A DNA stretch of 64,000 nucleotides, taken from a virus. The position numbers were made by a program, and so were the translations under genes. Shown in pieces: positions 53,426 through 60,725 of this stretch; positions within the stretch are counted from its first letter, which is position 1, and each line of letters starts with the position of its first letter. Under the pieces are notes generated by a model. That model saw nothing but the letters and a program-made list of their open reading frames with translations, had not been told where the DNA came from and did no database searches. The stretch spans positions 1-64,000 of IMG/VR virus record IMGVR_UViG_3300047174_000111; one strand, given 5' to 3'.

Positions 53426-53874
53426 ACGACGCCGAGCGCCGCTTCTGCCACGATCTGGCCAAGGCCGTGACCAGCTCGGGCACCTACACCTACCAGGGCG
53501 AGGCGACGGCCGGCGGGATCGGCTCGATCTTCCGCGGCTCCTCGCCGTCGCCCTGGGGGCTGCGCGCCGCGTCCCGCCTCAGTGGGCTGCGATCCAAGCA
53601 TGTCGCGGGCTCGGCGCAGTCCCAGTCTCTGCTGGTCGGCCAGGCGGTGCGGGCGATCCAGCGCGGCAAACGCACCTCGGGTCACGCGATCCGCCAGCTC
53701 GCCGCCAGCACGGCGCGCCGCGCGCCCGTGGTGTCCACGGCGGCGCCCGGGCAGGCGCTGAAGGGCTCTGGGGGGTCAGGCTATACCGGGGCGCCGGCGA
53801 CGCAGCTGGGCCAGCAGCAGACCCAGGGGAACTACATCAAGCCGCCGACGCCGCCCCAGCCTCCAACGCCGTAG
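53422..53874 (+). CDS. hypothetical protein (150 aa)
   Basis: ATGA overlap with the previous gene. Ser/Gly-rich with RFCHDLAKAVTSSGTYTYQG and a Pro/Gln tail ending PPTPPQPPTP. Low complexity suggests a flexible virion protein. Convergent with the next minus-strand gene. Confidence 0.55.
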   Translation: MNDAERRFCHDLAKAVTSSGTYTYQGEATAGGIGSIFRGSSPSPWGLRAASRLSGLRSKHVAGSAQSQSLLVGQAVRAIQRGKRTSGHAIRQLAASTARRAPVVSTAAPGQALKGSGGSGYTGAPATQLGQQQTQGNYIKPPTPPQPPTP

Positions 53875-53882
53875 AGGTTGGA

Positions 53883-54386
53883 CTACGCGGCTCCAGGGCC
53901 GGGCGGTATGGGCATCCAGTGCGTCAGGTCGTGCACACGGAAGGTGCTATCGGCCTCGGCACAACGCTGCCGAAAATGTCCGCAGTCGTCATCATCTGAC
54001 CACTGCACCCAGGCAAGCCGCGTCTCGCCGTCCCAGGCGTCGAACCACGAGCCGTCCTTGGGCGCGGTCGCGATCGGCCGCCAGCACCGCGCACCATACC
54101 GATCGAGGACCATTTCCAGCGCCTCCTCGGGCCGCTGGTCAACTGGAACCAGGACGTCACGGAACGTTGGCGGCTCGTTGCCATGACACCATGTCTTCCG
54201 GACGTACGTCTCCGTCGTGATCGAAGCTTTGACGTAGCACCAAGCCGGTTGGCCGGTCACGAGCGCAGCTGTCTCATACGTCGTGAAATAATGCGTGACT
54301 AAGCGGCGATCACGACGGATCGGCAGCGTCTCGCCGTCTTTGTGACCGCCGATGCACAGCAGGTGTTCAACCTCGTCAGTGGCCAT
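53883..54386 (-). CDS. DUF551-like C-terminus fused to another domain (167 aa)
   Basis: From the ATG at 54386. The N-terminal part (VEHLLCIGGHKDGETLPIRR, TTETYVRKTWCHGNEPPTF) is a small domain seen in phage proteins. The C-terminal part reads WRPIATAPKDGSWFDAWDG and ends HWMPIPPGPGAA, the DUF551 pattern. Last gene of the small minus-strand cluster. Confidence 0.65.
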   Translation of the reverse strand: MATDEVEHLLCIGGHKDGETLPIRRDRRLVTHYFTTYETAALVTGQPAWCYVKASITTETYVRKTWCHGNEPPTFRDVLVPVDQRPEEALEMVLDRYGARCWRPIATAPKDGSWFDAWDGETRLAWVQWSDDDDCGHFRQRCAEADSTFRVHDLTHWMPIPPGPGAA

Positions 54387-54636
54387 CGATCGCCATCCTG
54401 ATCTGTCTGTAATGCTCGGGCGCGCAGTAGATGACACCGTTTTCCCGATCATAGATCGGGTCCGCCGGCTTTGTCTTGGGGACGGCCATCACGATCCAAG
54501 GGTCGATCGGCAGCCAGCGAGACAGCCACAGGATAAGCGGGTGCCCCGGGATGCGCTTCTCGGTGAAGCCGTCCAGCACGCGCGGCAGCAGATCGGTGAC
54601 GCGGACCTGGATGCCGCCGAAGGGCTCGCGCGTCAT
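54376..54636 (-). CDS. hypothetical protein (86 aa)
   Basis: Contains VTDLLPRVLDGFTEKRIPGH and PIYDRENGVIYCAPEHYRQI. Overlaps both neighbours slightly. Function unknown. Confidence 0.6.
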   Translation of the reverse strand: MTREPFGGIQVRVTDLLPRVLDGFTEKRIPGHPLILWLSRWLPIDPWIVMAVPKTKPADPIYDRENGVIYCAPEHYRQIRMAIDGH

Positions 54637-55031
54637 GTTGCGACCTTCGCCGGCGGCTTCACGTCCTGCTTCAGCTCGCCGCACAACCCGATCTTCGGGA
54701 CGTGGTGGGCGCAGATTCCGTCCTGTCCTGGCTCATACACGACGCAGGGCGAATACGGCCGGCGGTCATAGATCCCGCATCGCCCGTCGGGCTGCAGCTC
54801 GGTGCAACGGAAGTTCCAGACCCATCCTTGTCGGGGGTCGTGTATCATGCCGATCGGAACAAACGGTAGGCCGTAGGCAATCCGGCCACCGAGCACAGCC
54901 TCTTCGTAGGGATAGTCGTCAAGCAGCGTGGTCACGCTTTCAGCGGTGGGCCAATCGAGAACGTTCAAAGTGCTGAGCGTGAAACCGCGGCAGCACCGGC
55001 CAGGATCGCGGCATGTGTCGCACGCGCTCAT
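54633..55031 (-). CDS. YkgJ-like CxxxCxxCC metal-binding protein
   Basis: Start at 55031. CDTCRDPGRCCRGFTLS and FRCTELQPDGRCGIYDRRPY followed by SPC match the zinc/iron-binding YkgJ (UPF0153) family, in which eight cysteines bind a metal centre. Function of the family is unclear. 132 residues, as is normal. Confidence 0.8.
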   Translation of the reverse strand: MSACDTCRDPGRCCRGFTLSTLNVLDWPTAESVTTLLDDYPYEEAVLGGRIAYGLPFVPIGMIHDPRQGWVWNFRCTELQPDGRCGIYDRRPYSPCVVYEPGQDGICAHHVPKIGLCGELKQDVKPPAKVAT

Positions 55032-55282
55032 GTGCCGATCTCGCAAAGCTTGCGCTTTTCGATCTCCGCCTTTTCCAATTCCTCAAGGGCATGCCGAACC
55101 TCGACAGCGACTTGGGCGCAAAATCTCAAGTCGCGGACCCCTGTGGATGACGTTGGCGCGAAATGTTTTTGCAACACCGTGAATACGGTAGCCTCTACCC
55201 TCATCGCGTGACGGTCGCTGGCCGAGAATTCCCTTTTACCCCATCCGGCGGGGCGCAGGGTGTTGGCGGTAAGATCGATCAT
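55028..55282 (-). CDS. hypothetical protein (84 aa)
   Basis: ATG overlaps the upstream stop. Contains SDRHAMRVEATVFTVLQKHF and a helical charged end (VEVRHALEELEKAEIEKRKL). Function unknown. Confidence 0.6.
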   Translation of the reverse strand: MIDLTANTLRPAGWGKREFSASDRHAMRVEATVFTVLQKHFAPTSSTGVRDLRFCAQVAVEVRHALEELEKAEIEKRKLCEIGT

Positions 55283-55467
55283 GGCTTGGCTCGCATCACG
55301 AACTCGCCACATGCAGGCGTCGTGGCGGAAACATCTGGCCGCGTGACGTAAGGCGTGTAGAGGACTGGTTGTTGATTATCACTAGGCCACAGCACCATTT
55401 GCGGCGGGTACCTGTAGCACTGGCCAGCAAGTTTATATTTGCATTCGCCGCATGTATTATTGCTCAT
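55279..55467 (-). CDS. Cys-containing hypothetical protein (62 aa)
   Basis: NNTCGECKYKLAGQCYRYPP near the start and ATTPACGEF near the end supply four Cys, like many small phage zinc or iron-sulphur-type proteins. A GGAGAAG site lies upstream. Function unknown. Confidence 0.65.
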   Translation of the reverse strand: MSNNTCGECKYKLAGQCYRYPPQMVLWPSDNQQPVLYTPYVTRPDVSATTPACGEFVMRAKP

Positions 55468-55557
55468 GTCGATTTCTTCTCCAGGGTGCGCTCGAAAGGC
55501 CGAAGCATGTCAGCATACAGCTCCAGACGCGCTGCTGGAACGGGCGTTCATCAGGCC

Positions 55558-56052
55558 TCACTCGCATCCTTTCCCAACGGTTTCGCCGTTCGGCCCAGCC
55601 GTGAAATCGCGCCAGTGCCGCCAGCCTTGAGGGCAGTGAAACCCCCAGGCGCGGATCTTCGGGCCGGTGACGAACAGCGTGACGACCGGCTCGTAACCAG
55701 ACCTAGCGTCGGCGTCAGGGCCGCCCAGCAAGAGCTGAATGCGATGCGCGGCCCACGGCGACCGGAACACGAGCGCTCCCTCGTCCCGGAAATGAATCAT
55801 GTCCGGCGTGTGCTCGAAGTACGAGCCCTTCAGGATCCATGAAAGGCACGCCCAGGGATGGTCGTGCAAAGCCCTGTCGTCGTCGGACCTGAGGAATTTG
55901 TGCAGATAGATGTTGCACAACCACCTGCACCTGAAGACATGCCAGCGCTCCAGATACGGACTACCGTCATGACCGATCACGACGTCCGGGGGACGCGCAT
56001 CCAGGACTTGCAGGGCGCGTCGCGTCAGCCGGTCCCGCAGAAACGCCCTCAT
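55558..56052 (-). CDS. cupin-like hypothetical protein (164 aa)
   Basis: Pattern LHDHPWACLSWILKGSYFEH, HRIQLLLGG and FVTGPKIRAWGFHCPQGW fits a family of phage-encoded cupins (HxHPW metal-site start, HR later). Such folds can be dioxygenase-like or simply sugar-binding. About 90 bases between it and the next gene hold only a possible very short ORF in a different frame. Confidence 0.7.
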   Translation of the reverse strand: MRAFLRDRLTRRALQVLDARPPDVVIGHDGSPYLERWHVFRCRWLCNIYLHKFLRSDDDRALHDHPWACLSWILKGSYFEHTPDMIHFRDEGALVFRSPWAAHRIQLLLGGPDADARSGYEPVVTLFVTGPKIRAWGFHCPQGWRHWRDFTAGPNGETVGKGCE

Positions 56053-56063
56053 TCGTCCCTCCG

Positions 56064-57276
56064 CGAGAAACCCCGGCCTTCAGGCCGGGGAGGGATAGCG
56101 GTTCGCGCGACAGCGCGAAGACCTTGACGGCGCATCGAATGCCTTCCATACTTGACGGCATGAAGCTCGTAGCTGCCGTGAAGATGATGCCAACGACCGA
56201 GCAGGCCGCGTGCCTGACGGCGACGCTGGCGCGCTGCAACGAGGCGTGCTCGTGGCTGGCCGGTATCGGTTTCGACACGAAGACATTCCGGCAATACGAC
56301 CTGCACAAAGCTACCTATGCGGAACTGCGCACCCGCTTCGGATTGACCGCGCAAGCCGCCGTGCGATCCATCTCCAAGGTCGCGGACGCCTTCAAGGTCA
56401 ACCGCGATGTCGCGCCTGTCTTTCGAGCCGATGCGGCACAGCCCTACGACGACCGCATTATCCGTTTCGTTAAGGATGGCAGCGCGGTCAGCCTGTGGAC
56501 GCTGGAAGGCCGCATGGTGGTTCCCATCGTGATGGGCGAACACCAGAAGCGGCTGATGGTATTCCGCAAGGGCGAAGTTGACCTGTGCCTCGTGCGCGGG
56601 AAATGGATGCTCGCCGCGACATGCGACATTCCCGAGACCGACGAGTTCAAGGCCGAAGACTGGCTGGGCGTCGATCTTGGCATCGTCTCGCTGGCCGTGG
56701 ATAGCGACGGCGCGACCTACAGCGGGGCCGAAGTGGAGCGTGTCCGCCGCCGCCAGCAAAAGCGCCGGAGCGGGTTGCAGAAGTGCGGCACCAAGGCCGC
56801 CAAGCGGCGGCTCCGCAAGCTGGCGGGAAAACAAGCGAGGTTTCAGAAGCACACCAACCACTGCATCGCTAAGGCTGTCGTGATGGACGCTGAACGCACT
56901 GGACGCGGGATTGCCCTCGAAGACCTCAAGGGTATCCGTAGCCGGGTTACGGCTCGCAGCAACCAACGCGCACGATTGGGGAATTGGGGTTTCGCACAGC
57001 TTGGCGCATTCGTCTCCTACAAGGCGAAGCGCGCTGGCGTCCCCGTGGTCTTTGTCGATCCGCGCAATACATCCCGGCAGTGCCGGGAATGTGGATGCAT
57101 CGACAAGAAGAACCGAACCAATCAAGCCAACTTCTCCTGTGTTTCGTGTGGGCACCAAGCGCCCGCCGATCTCAACGCGGCCCGGAATATTCGGGCCAAG
57201 GCTTCTGTAACCAAGCCCTGTGTTCTGGCCGCCTAATAAGCAGCACGGAAAAGCCCCTCCCTTCAGGGAGGGGATC
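56064..57276 (+). mobile_element. IS200/IS605-type element with tnpB only, ends approximate
   Basis: A TnpB gene is bounded by two subterminal hairpins typical of this superfamily: CCCCGGCC-TTCA-GGCCGGGG-like at about 56071-56092 on the left and CCCCTCCC-TTCA-GGGAGGGG at about 57255-57274 on the right. No tnpA is present, so it is non-autonomous. It interrupts the minus-strand accessory cluster. Confidence 0.75.
56160..57236 (+). CDS. tnpB: TnpB RNA-guided nuclease (IS200/IS605-type)
   Basis: The preferred ATG at 56160 begins KLVAAVKMMPTTEQAACLTA, the usual TnpB start; an upstream start adds 12 residues. The RuvC-like domain has Asp in WLGVDLGIVSLAVDSDG, Glu in GIALEDLKGIRS and the last Asp in APADLNAARNI, with a CxxC ... 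CxxC ribbon (CRECGC, CVSCGH). All catalytic acids are present. It is not closely similar to the IS607-linked TnpB at 5294, so two unrelated elements entered this genome. The omega RNA is expected over the right end near 57190-57276. Confidence 0.92.
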   Translation: MKLVAAVKMMPTTEQAACLTATLARCNEACSWLAGIGFDTKTFRQYDLHKATYAELRTRFGLTAQAAVRSISKVADAFKVNRDVAPVFRADAAQPYDDRIIRFVKDGSAVSLWTLEGRMVVPIVMGEHQKRLMVFRKGEVDLCLVRGKWMLAATCDIPETDEFKAEDWLGVDLGIVSLAVDSDGATYSGAEVERVRRRQQKRRSGLQKCGTKAAKRRLRKLAGKQARFQKHTNHCIAKAVVMDAERTGRGIALEDLKGIRSRVTARSNQRARLGNWGFAQLGAFVSYKAKRAGVPVVFVDPRNTSRQCRECGCIDKKNRTNQANFSCVSCGHQAPADLNAARNIRAKASVTKPCVLAA

Positions 57277-57278
57277 GG

Positions 57279-57488
57279 TTACTGTCGCGCTGCCTTCTTG
57301 AGGCGGGCAATGACACCCTTCCGGATCCCGATTTTCTGATATGACGCAGGAATGCGCGTCACGGCGCCGGTCTCGGCGTGGCGGAGCTGCATGTGGCCCT
57401 GGCTGTTTCGCCCGGTGGGCCTCCAGCCGTGCTCTCGTGCGATGGCGAGCACCTCGCGCTCGTCCCGGTTCGCGCAGCTTCCGCTCAT
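57279..57488 (-). CDS. HicA-like or small RNA-binding-type protein (69 aa)
   Basis: ATG at 57488 overlaps the upstream stop (ATGA). EREVLAIAREHGWRPTGRNS, then HMQLRHAETGAVTRIPAS resembles the HicA fold (helix, GW...., K/QGSH-like strand, P), but the key KGSHxxF residues differ. It could be a small double-stranded-RNA-binding protein without a HicB partner nearby. Confidence 0.55.
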   Translation of the reverse strand: MSGSCANRDEREVLAIAREHGWRPTGRNSQGHMQLRHAETGAVTRIPASYQKIGIRKGVIARLKKAARQ

Positions 57489-57790
57489 GCGTCGCGGAGC
57501 CTTTCGGGGAGCCGCCATCGAGGTGGTCCCTTCGAGACTAGGTTCACCGCGTGGTACCCGCAGGGATGAGGCGTCAGCGTGATCTGACCTCCGCACCACT
57601 CGCACTGGACGTGCTGGCGCTCGGCGGTCGGATCGAACGGCGTGTTCCCGCAGCAGAAGCCGCACATCATGGTTGCGATCTTGTCGCGTTCATACTGCTT
57701 CTGCGCCGCGCCATATCGCTCCAGATAGGCCATGGTGCGTTGCATGACGGAGGCGCGCCTCGGCGGCGGGGTAAACGGCGGGTCGATCAC
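57485..57790 (-). CDS. zinc-ribbon hypothetical protein (101 aa)
   Basis: MCGFCCGNTPFDPTAERQHV and CEWCGGQITLT form two CxxC pairs, a zinc ribbon. GTG or ATG start around 57790. It lies downstream of the palindrome at 57850. Function unknown. Confidence 0.7.
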   Translation of the reverse strand: MIDPPFTPPPRRASVMQRTMAYLERYGAAQKQYERDKIATMMCGFCCGNTPFDPTAERQHVQCEWCGGQITLTPHPCGYHAVNLVSKGPPRWRLPERLRDA

Positions 57791-57849
57791 ATCAAAACCT
57801 CATCGATGACTGCGGTGGCCCTGAAATAACATCTGGACCACAGCAGCGC

Positions 57850-57863
57850 CACATCATAATGTG
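57850..57863. promoter_or_regulatory. palindrome CACAT-N4-ATGTG, site 7 of 7
   Basis: Perfect half-sites around CATA in the divergent gap between the minus-strand gene at 57790 and the plus-strand gene at 58076. A plus-strand terminator at 57970 follows, so a short plus transcript may start here. Confidence 0.65.
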
Positions 57864-57969
57864 TCGACGCGGCGCACGTCGGATGGCTGCCAGGGCGGTC
57901 GGTGCGGACTGATCCTGGCCACGCGTCGGCAGGCGTGGCCGCAATACTGGGCTGTTTCCTCCCAACCTT

Positions 57970-58008
57970 GGCCGGCCCGGTTATGTGACACCCGGGCCGG
58001 CCTTTTTT
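57970..58008 (+). terminator. Rho-independent terminator before head protein operon
   Basis: GGCCGGCCCGG pairs with CCGGGCCGGCC across an 11-base loop, followed by TTTTTT. It lies about 110 bases after the palindrome at 57850 and before the gene at 58076. It therefore ends a short leader or small RNA, or attenuates the downstream genes. Confidence 0.85.
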
Positions 58009-58075
58009 GTTGCGCCGCTCGATGCGGGGACCAAGACGCGGTTGAGCCGCTCCAAGACCCTGGAGCGCGCCCCGC

Positions 58076-59149
58076 ATGACAGACGCCGAGCTCGAAGAAT
58101 TCCTGCGCGCGCGTTTGGCCTCGCCACAGGATCACATGACCGCGGCGCACATCATTGGCGACCTGGTCAAGCTCGCGCCGCTGTTCGCCGATGCTGAAAC
58201 GCTGCCCGGCGCGAAGGCGACGCTGGAGCGCTGGCAGGCCGAGGGCGGTGAGCTGCGCAAGGGCATCGCAACGGCGTGGCTGGCGCGGGCGCGCGGCGCG
58301 CTGGAGGCCGGCGCGGAAAAGGCCGGGGAGCTGGGCGCGAAGGCCGGAGCGGCGATCGAGCCGCATTCCCCGGCCGGGCGGGACATGCGCGACTACGCCG
58401 GCGGCCTGAAAGGACGTCCGACCACATCGGCCGGCAAGAAGATGGAGGCGGACGCGGCCGACTACGGTCGCCGGACCGCCGATGCAGCGTCTCGGCTTCG
58501 GGCCGCCCTTCGTCCGCACGAGGAGGCGCAGCACCAAGCTGATCTGCATGCGGGACGTACGGGCCGCAGTCACGCGACCGACGTCCGCCAGGGCCGGGCG
58601 GCCCGCGCGGACGACGAGTGGGTCAACGCCGGCGCGCGCCACTCGCGCCAGCGATCGATCGCGGCGCATCAGGATGCGTACGCCCGGATGGGCCGCACCG
58701 CGGCGAAGTTCGGGTTCAAGGCCGGCCTCGCCGTGGCAGGCGCGGGCACTGCGGCCGGCGCGGCGGCGGGGGCTCACGCCATGCTGTCCGATGCCCAGCG
58801 CAAGGAGCGCGTCTCGGCCGCCAAGGCGCGCTGGTCGCATCAGGAGAGCATGAACAAGGCGGCGGCCCGTGATGATCTCGCGAAGCTCAATCTCGTCAGC
58901 GCGGCCCGCAATGTCGTGCGCGGCGCGCGTCTCGGGATGAAGGCCTACCGCGCGGTCGACACGCTGAAGGCCGCAGCCTCGGGTGTGGGTTCAGCCAGCG
59001 ACATCGCCCGCGCCACGAGGCCGATGGACCGGCGCGCTTTCATCCAGGGCGCGGCCACTTCGGCACTGAAATCGGCTGCGAAATCCTCATCGCTCGCGAA
59101 GCATCCGATCGCGCGCGTAGCGATAAAGGCAAGCGAGGCAATGTCATGA
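58076..59149 (+). CDS. virion-associated hypothetical protein with glycine-rich helix (357 aa)
   Basis: Ala/Arg-rich helical protein: TDAELEEFLRARLASPQDHM, a long basic middle, the hydrophobic FKAGLAVAGAGTAAGAAAGA, then a basic C-terminus. AQRKERVSAAKARWSHQES resembles the ARARWAA region of the head morphogenesis protein N-terminus. Likely a minor virion protein, possibly ejected with DNA. Confidence 0.55.
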   Translation: MTDAELEEFLRARLASPQDHMTAAHIIGDLVKLAPLFADAETLPGAKATLERWQAEGGELRKGIATAWLARARGALEAGAEKAGELGAKAGAAIEPHSPAGRDMRDYAGGLKGRPTTSAGKKMEADAADYGRRTADAASRLRAALRPHEEAQHQADLHAGRTGRSHATDVRQGRAARADDEWVNAGARHSRQRSIAAHQDAYARMGRTAAKFGFKAGLAVAGAGTAAGAAAGAHAMLSDAQRKERVSAAKARWSHQESMNKAAARDDLAKLNLVSAARNVVRGARLGMKAYRAVDTLKAAASGVGSASDIARATRPMDRRAFIQGAATSALKSAAKSSSLAKHPIARVAIKASEAMS

Positions 59150-60702
59150 CCCTCTTGAACGCCGCGGCCGCGCCGCGCACGCTGGTCATTCCGTTGACCA
59201 AGATCGACGTCGAGAAGCGCCTCGTCTACGGCGTGGCGGCGGCCGAAATCCGCGACCAGGCCGGCGAGGTGATGGATTACGCCTCCGCCAAGCCCGCCTT
59301 CGCGAGCTGGTCCAAGTCGTTCGAGGACGCCACCGGCGGCCTGTCAAAGGGCAACCTGCGGGAGATGCACAATCCCAAGATGGTCGCCGGCCGGCTCGAC
59401 CAGCTCGGGTTCGACGATGACGGCAAGCGCATCGAGGTCTGCGCCAAGGTCACCGATGACCAGGCTTGGAAGAAGTGCCTGGACGGCTGCTACACCGGAT
59501 TCTCGGTTGGTGGCGGCTACGGCCCAAAGTGGACCGACGACGCCGGCAACAAGCGCTACACGCCGATCGTCCGCGAGTTGTCGCTTGTGGACAATCCCTG
59601 CATCCCGACGGCGCGGTTCGCCGAGCTGGTCAAGGCGCACGGCGTGGTGGAGCAGCTGGAGCTGCGCGGCTCGCCCCTCACCACGTTCGCCACGGCGTGG
59701 GCCGCGCGGCCGCGCACCTTCGCGGAGCAATGGGACGGAAGGCTGCGGAGCTTCGGCGATCTGCACAAGGCATGGGACGAGAGCAAGCATCCGCGCGACC
59801 ATGGCAAATTCGCGAGTGAAGGAGGTTCAAGCGATCGCGACGACGACTATGAGGCGCGACGCTGGCGCGCGGGCATTATCGGCGGCGTTCTCGGGACAGT
59901 TGCGCTGCCTGTACCTTTCCTCGGCACCTATGCTGGCTATAGGCTTGGGCGTGCACTTGTCAGCCGCGGGCCGGCCGCAGGCCACACCCAGCAAGACTTC
60001 GACGATATCGCCCAGCTGGAGGAAATTTCGCGCCAAGAGGATGCTGCCACGGCGCGACGCTACATGCAGGGGCAGACAGCCCGCGAGCCACGTCCCCAGC
60101 AACACAATCCTGGCGGTCAAGCCAGATATCGCGAGCGTCCGCTTCCGCCCAACTCCAGGGCCCAGAACGCAACCCGGCTCAGCGGCAAACAACTTGCCGT
60201 GCCGGTGACGAGAGCGCACCCAGTGCAGACGCAGGCCAGCATGCCGGGTCGGCGACTTCCGCCGAACGACGAGGGCCACGAAGACGGCGCTCCGTTCCGT
60301 GCCTCGACCGGCGCGCGCGGTCCGATGGCGGCGCAGATGCCTCGAACGCAGCAGCACGACACGGGGCAATCCGCCTCGAATCCTGCGCGTCCGCTGCCGC
60401 GCAACGATCTTGGGAAGAACTGGGCCGGATGGCTGGGCGCACAGGCTGTGTCAACTGTCGTGCCGGGCACGACAACGCTCGGGGTTTACCGGAGCTTCGG
60501 GGGTGGAAAGGGACGCAATCCCTCTCGGCGTATCAAACAGCCGAAGGCGCCGGCAGCTCAAACCGATACCTCAGCCCCTCCTGCAGACACAAGCGGCGGC
60601 ACCGACCAGCAGCGCGCGGGCTACCAGAGGTTCCAGCAGACGCAGCGTTCTGTTCGGAGCGCCTTCGGTATGCGCACGAAGGGGTGGGGCGCGCCATCGT
60701 GA
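59146..60702 (+). CDS. prohead protease (XkdF-like) with long C-terminal tail
   Basis: ATGA overlap with the previous gene. The N-terminal 180 residues match XkdF-type caudovirus prohead proteases: PLTKIDVEKRLVYGVAAAEI, NLREMHNPKMVAGRLDQLGF, VTDDQAWKKCLDGCYTGFSV and RELSLVDNPC, with His in EMHN and Ser in FSVGG as catalytic candidates. The remaining 340 residues start with SKHPRDHGKFASEG and are Pro/Gln/Arg-rich and disordered, perhaps a built-in scaffold. It cleaves capsid precursors during maturation. Confidence 0.8.
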   Translation: MTLLNAAAAPRTLVIPLTKIDVEKRLVYGVAAAEIRDQAGEVMDYASAKPAFASWSKSFEDATGGLSKGNLREMHNPKMVAGRLDQLGFDDDGKRIEVCAKVTDDQAWKKCLDGCYTGFSVGGGYGPKWTDDAGNKRYTPIVRELSLVDNPCIPTARFAELVKAHGVVEQLELRGSPLTTFATAWAARPRTFAEQWDGRLRSFGDLHKAWDESKHPRDHGKFASEGGSSDRDDDYEARRWRAGIIGGVLGTVALPVPFLGTYAGYRLGRALVSRGPAAGHTQQDFDDIAQLEEISRQEDAATARRYMQGQTAREPRPQQHNPGGQARYRERPLPPNSRAQNATRLSGKQLAVPVTRAHPVQTQASMPGRRLPPNDEGHEDGAPFRASTGARGPMAAQMPRTQQHDTGQSASNPARPLPRNDLGKNWAGWLGAQAVSTVVPGTTTLGVYRSFGGGKGRNPSRRIKQPKAPAAQTDTSAPPADTSGGTDQQRAGYQRFQQTQRSVRSAFGMRTKGWGAPS

Positions 60703-60725
60703 CCATGTTCGGGGTCATCATCTGA

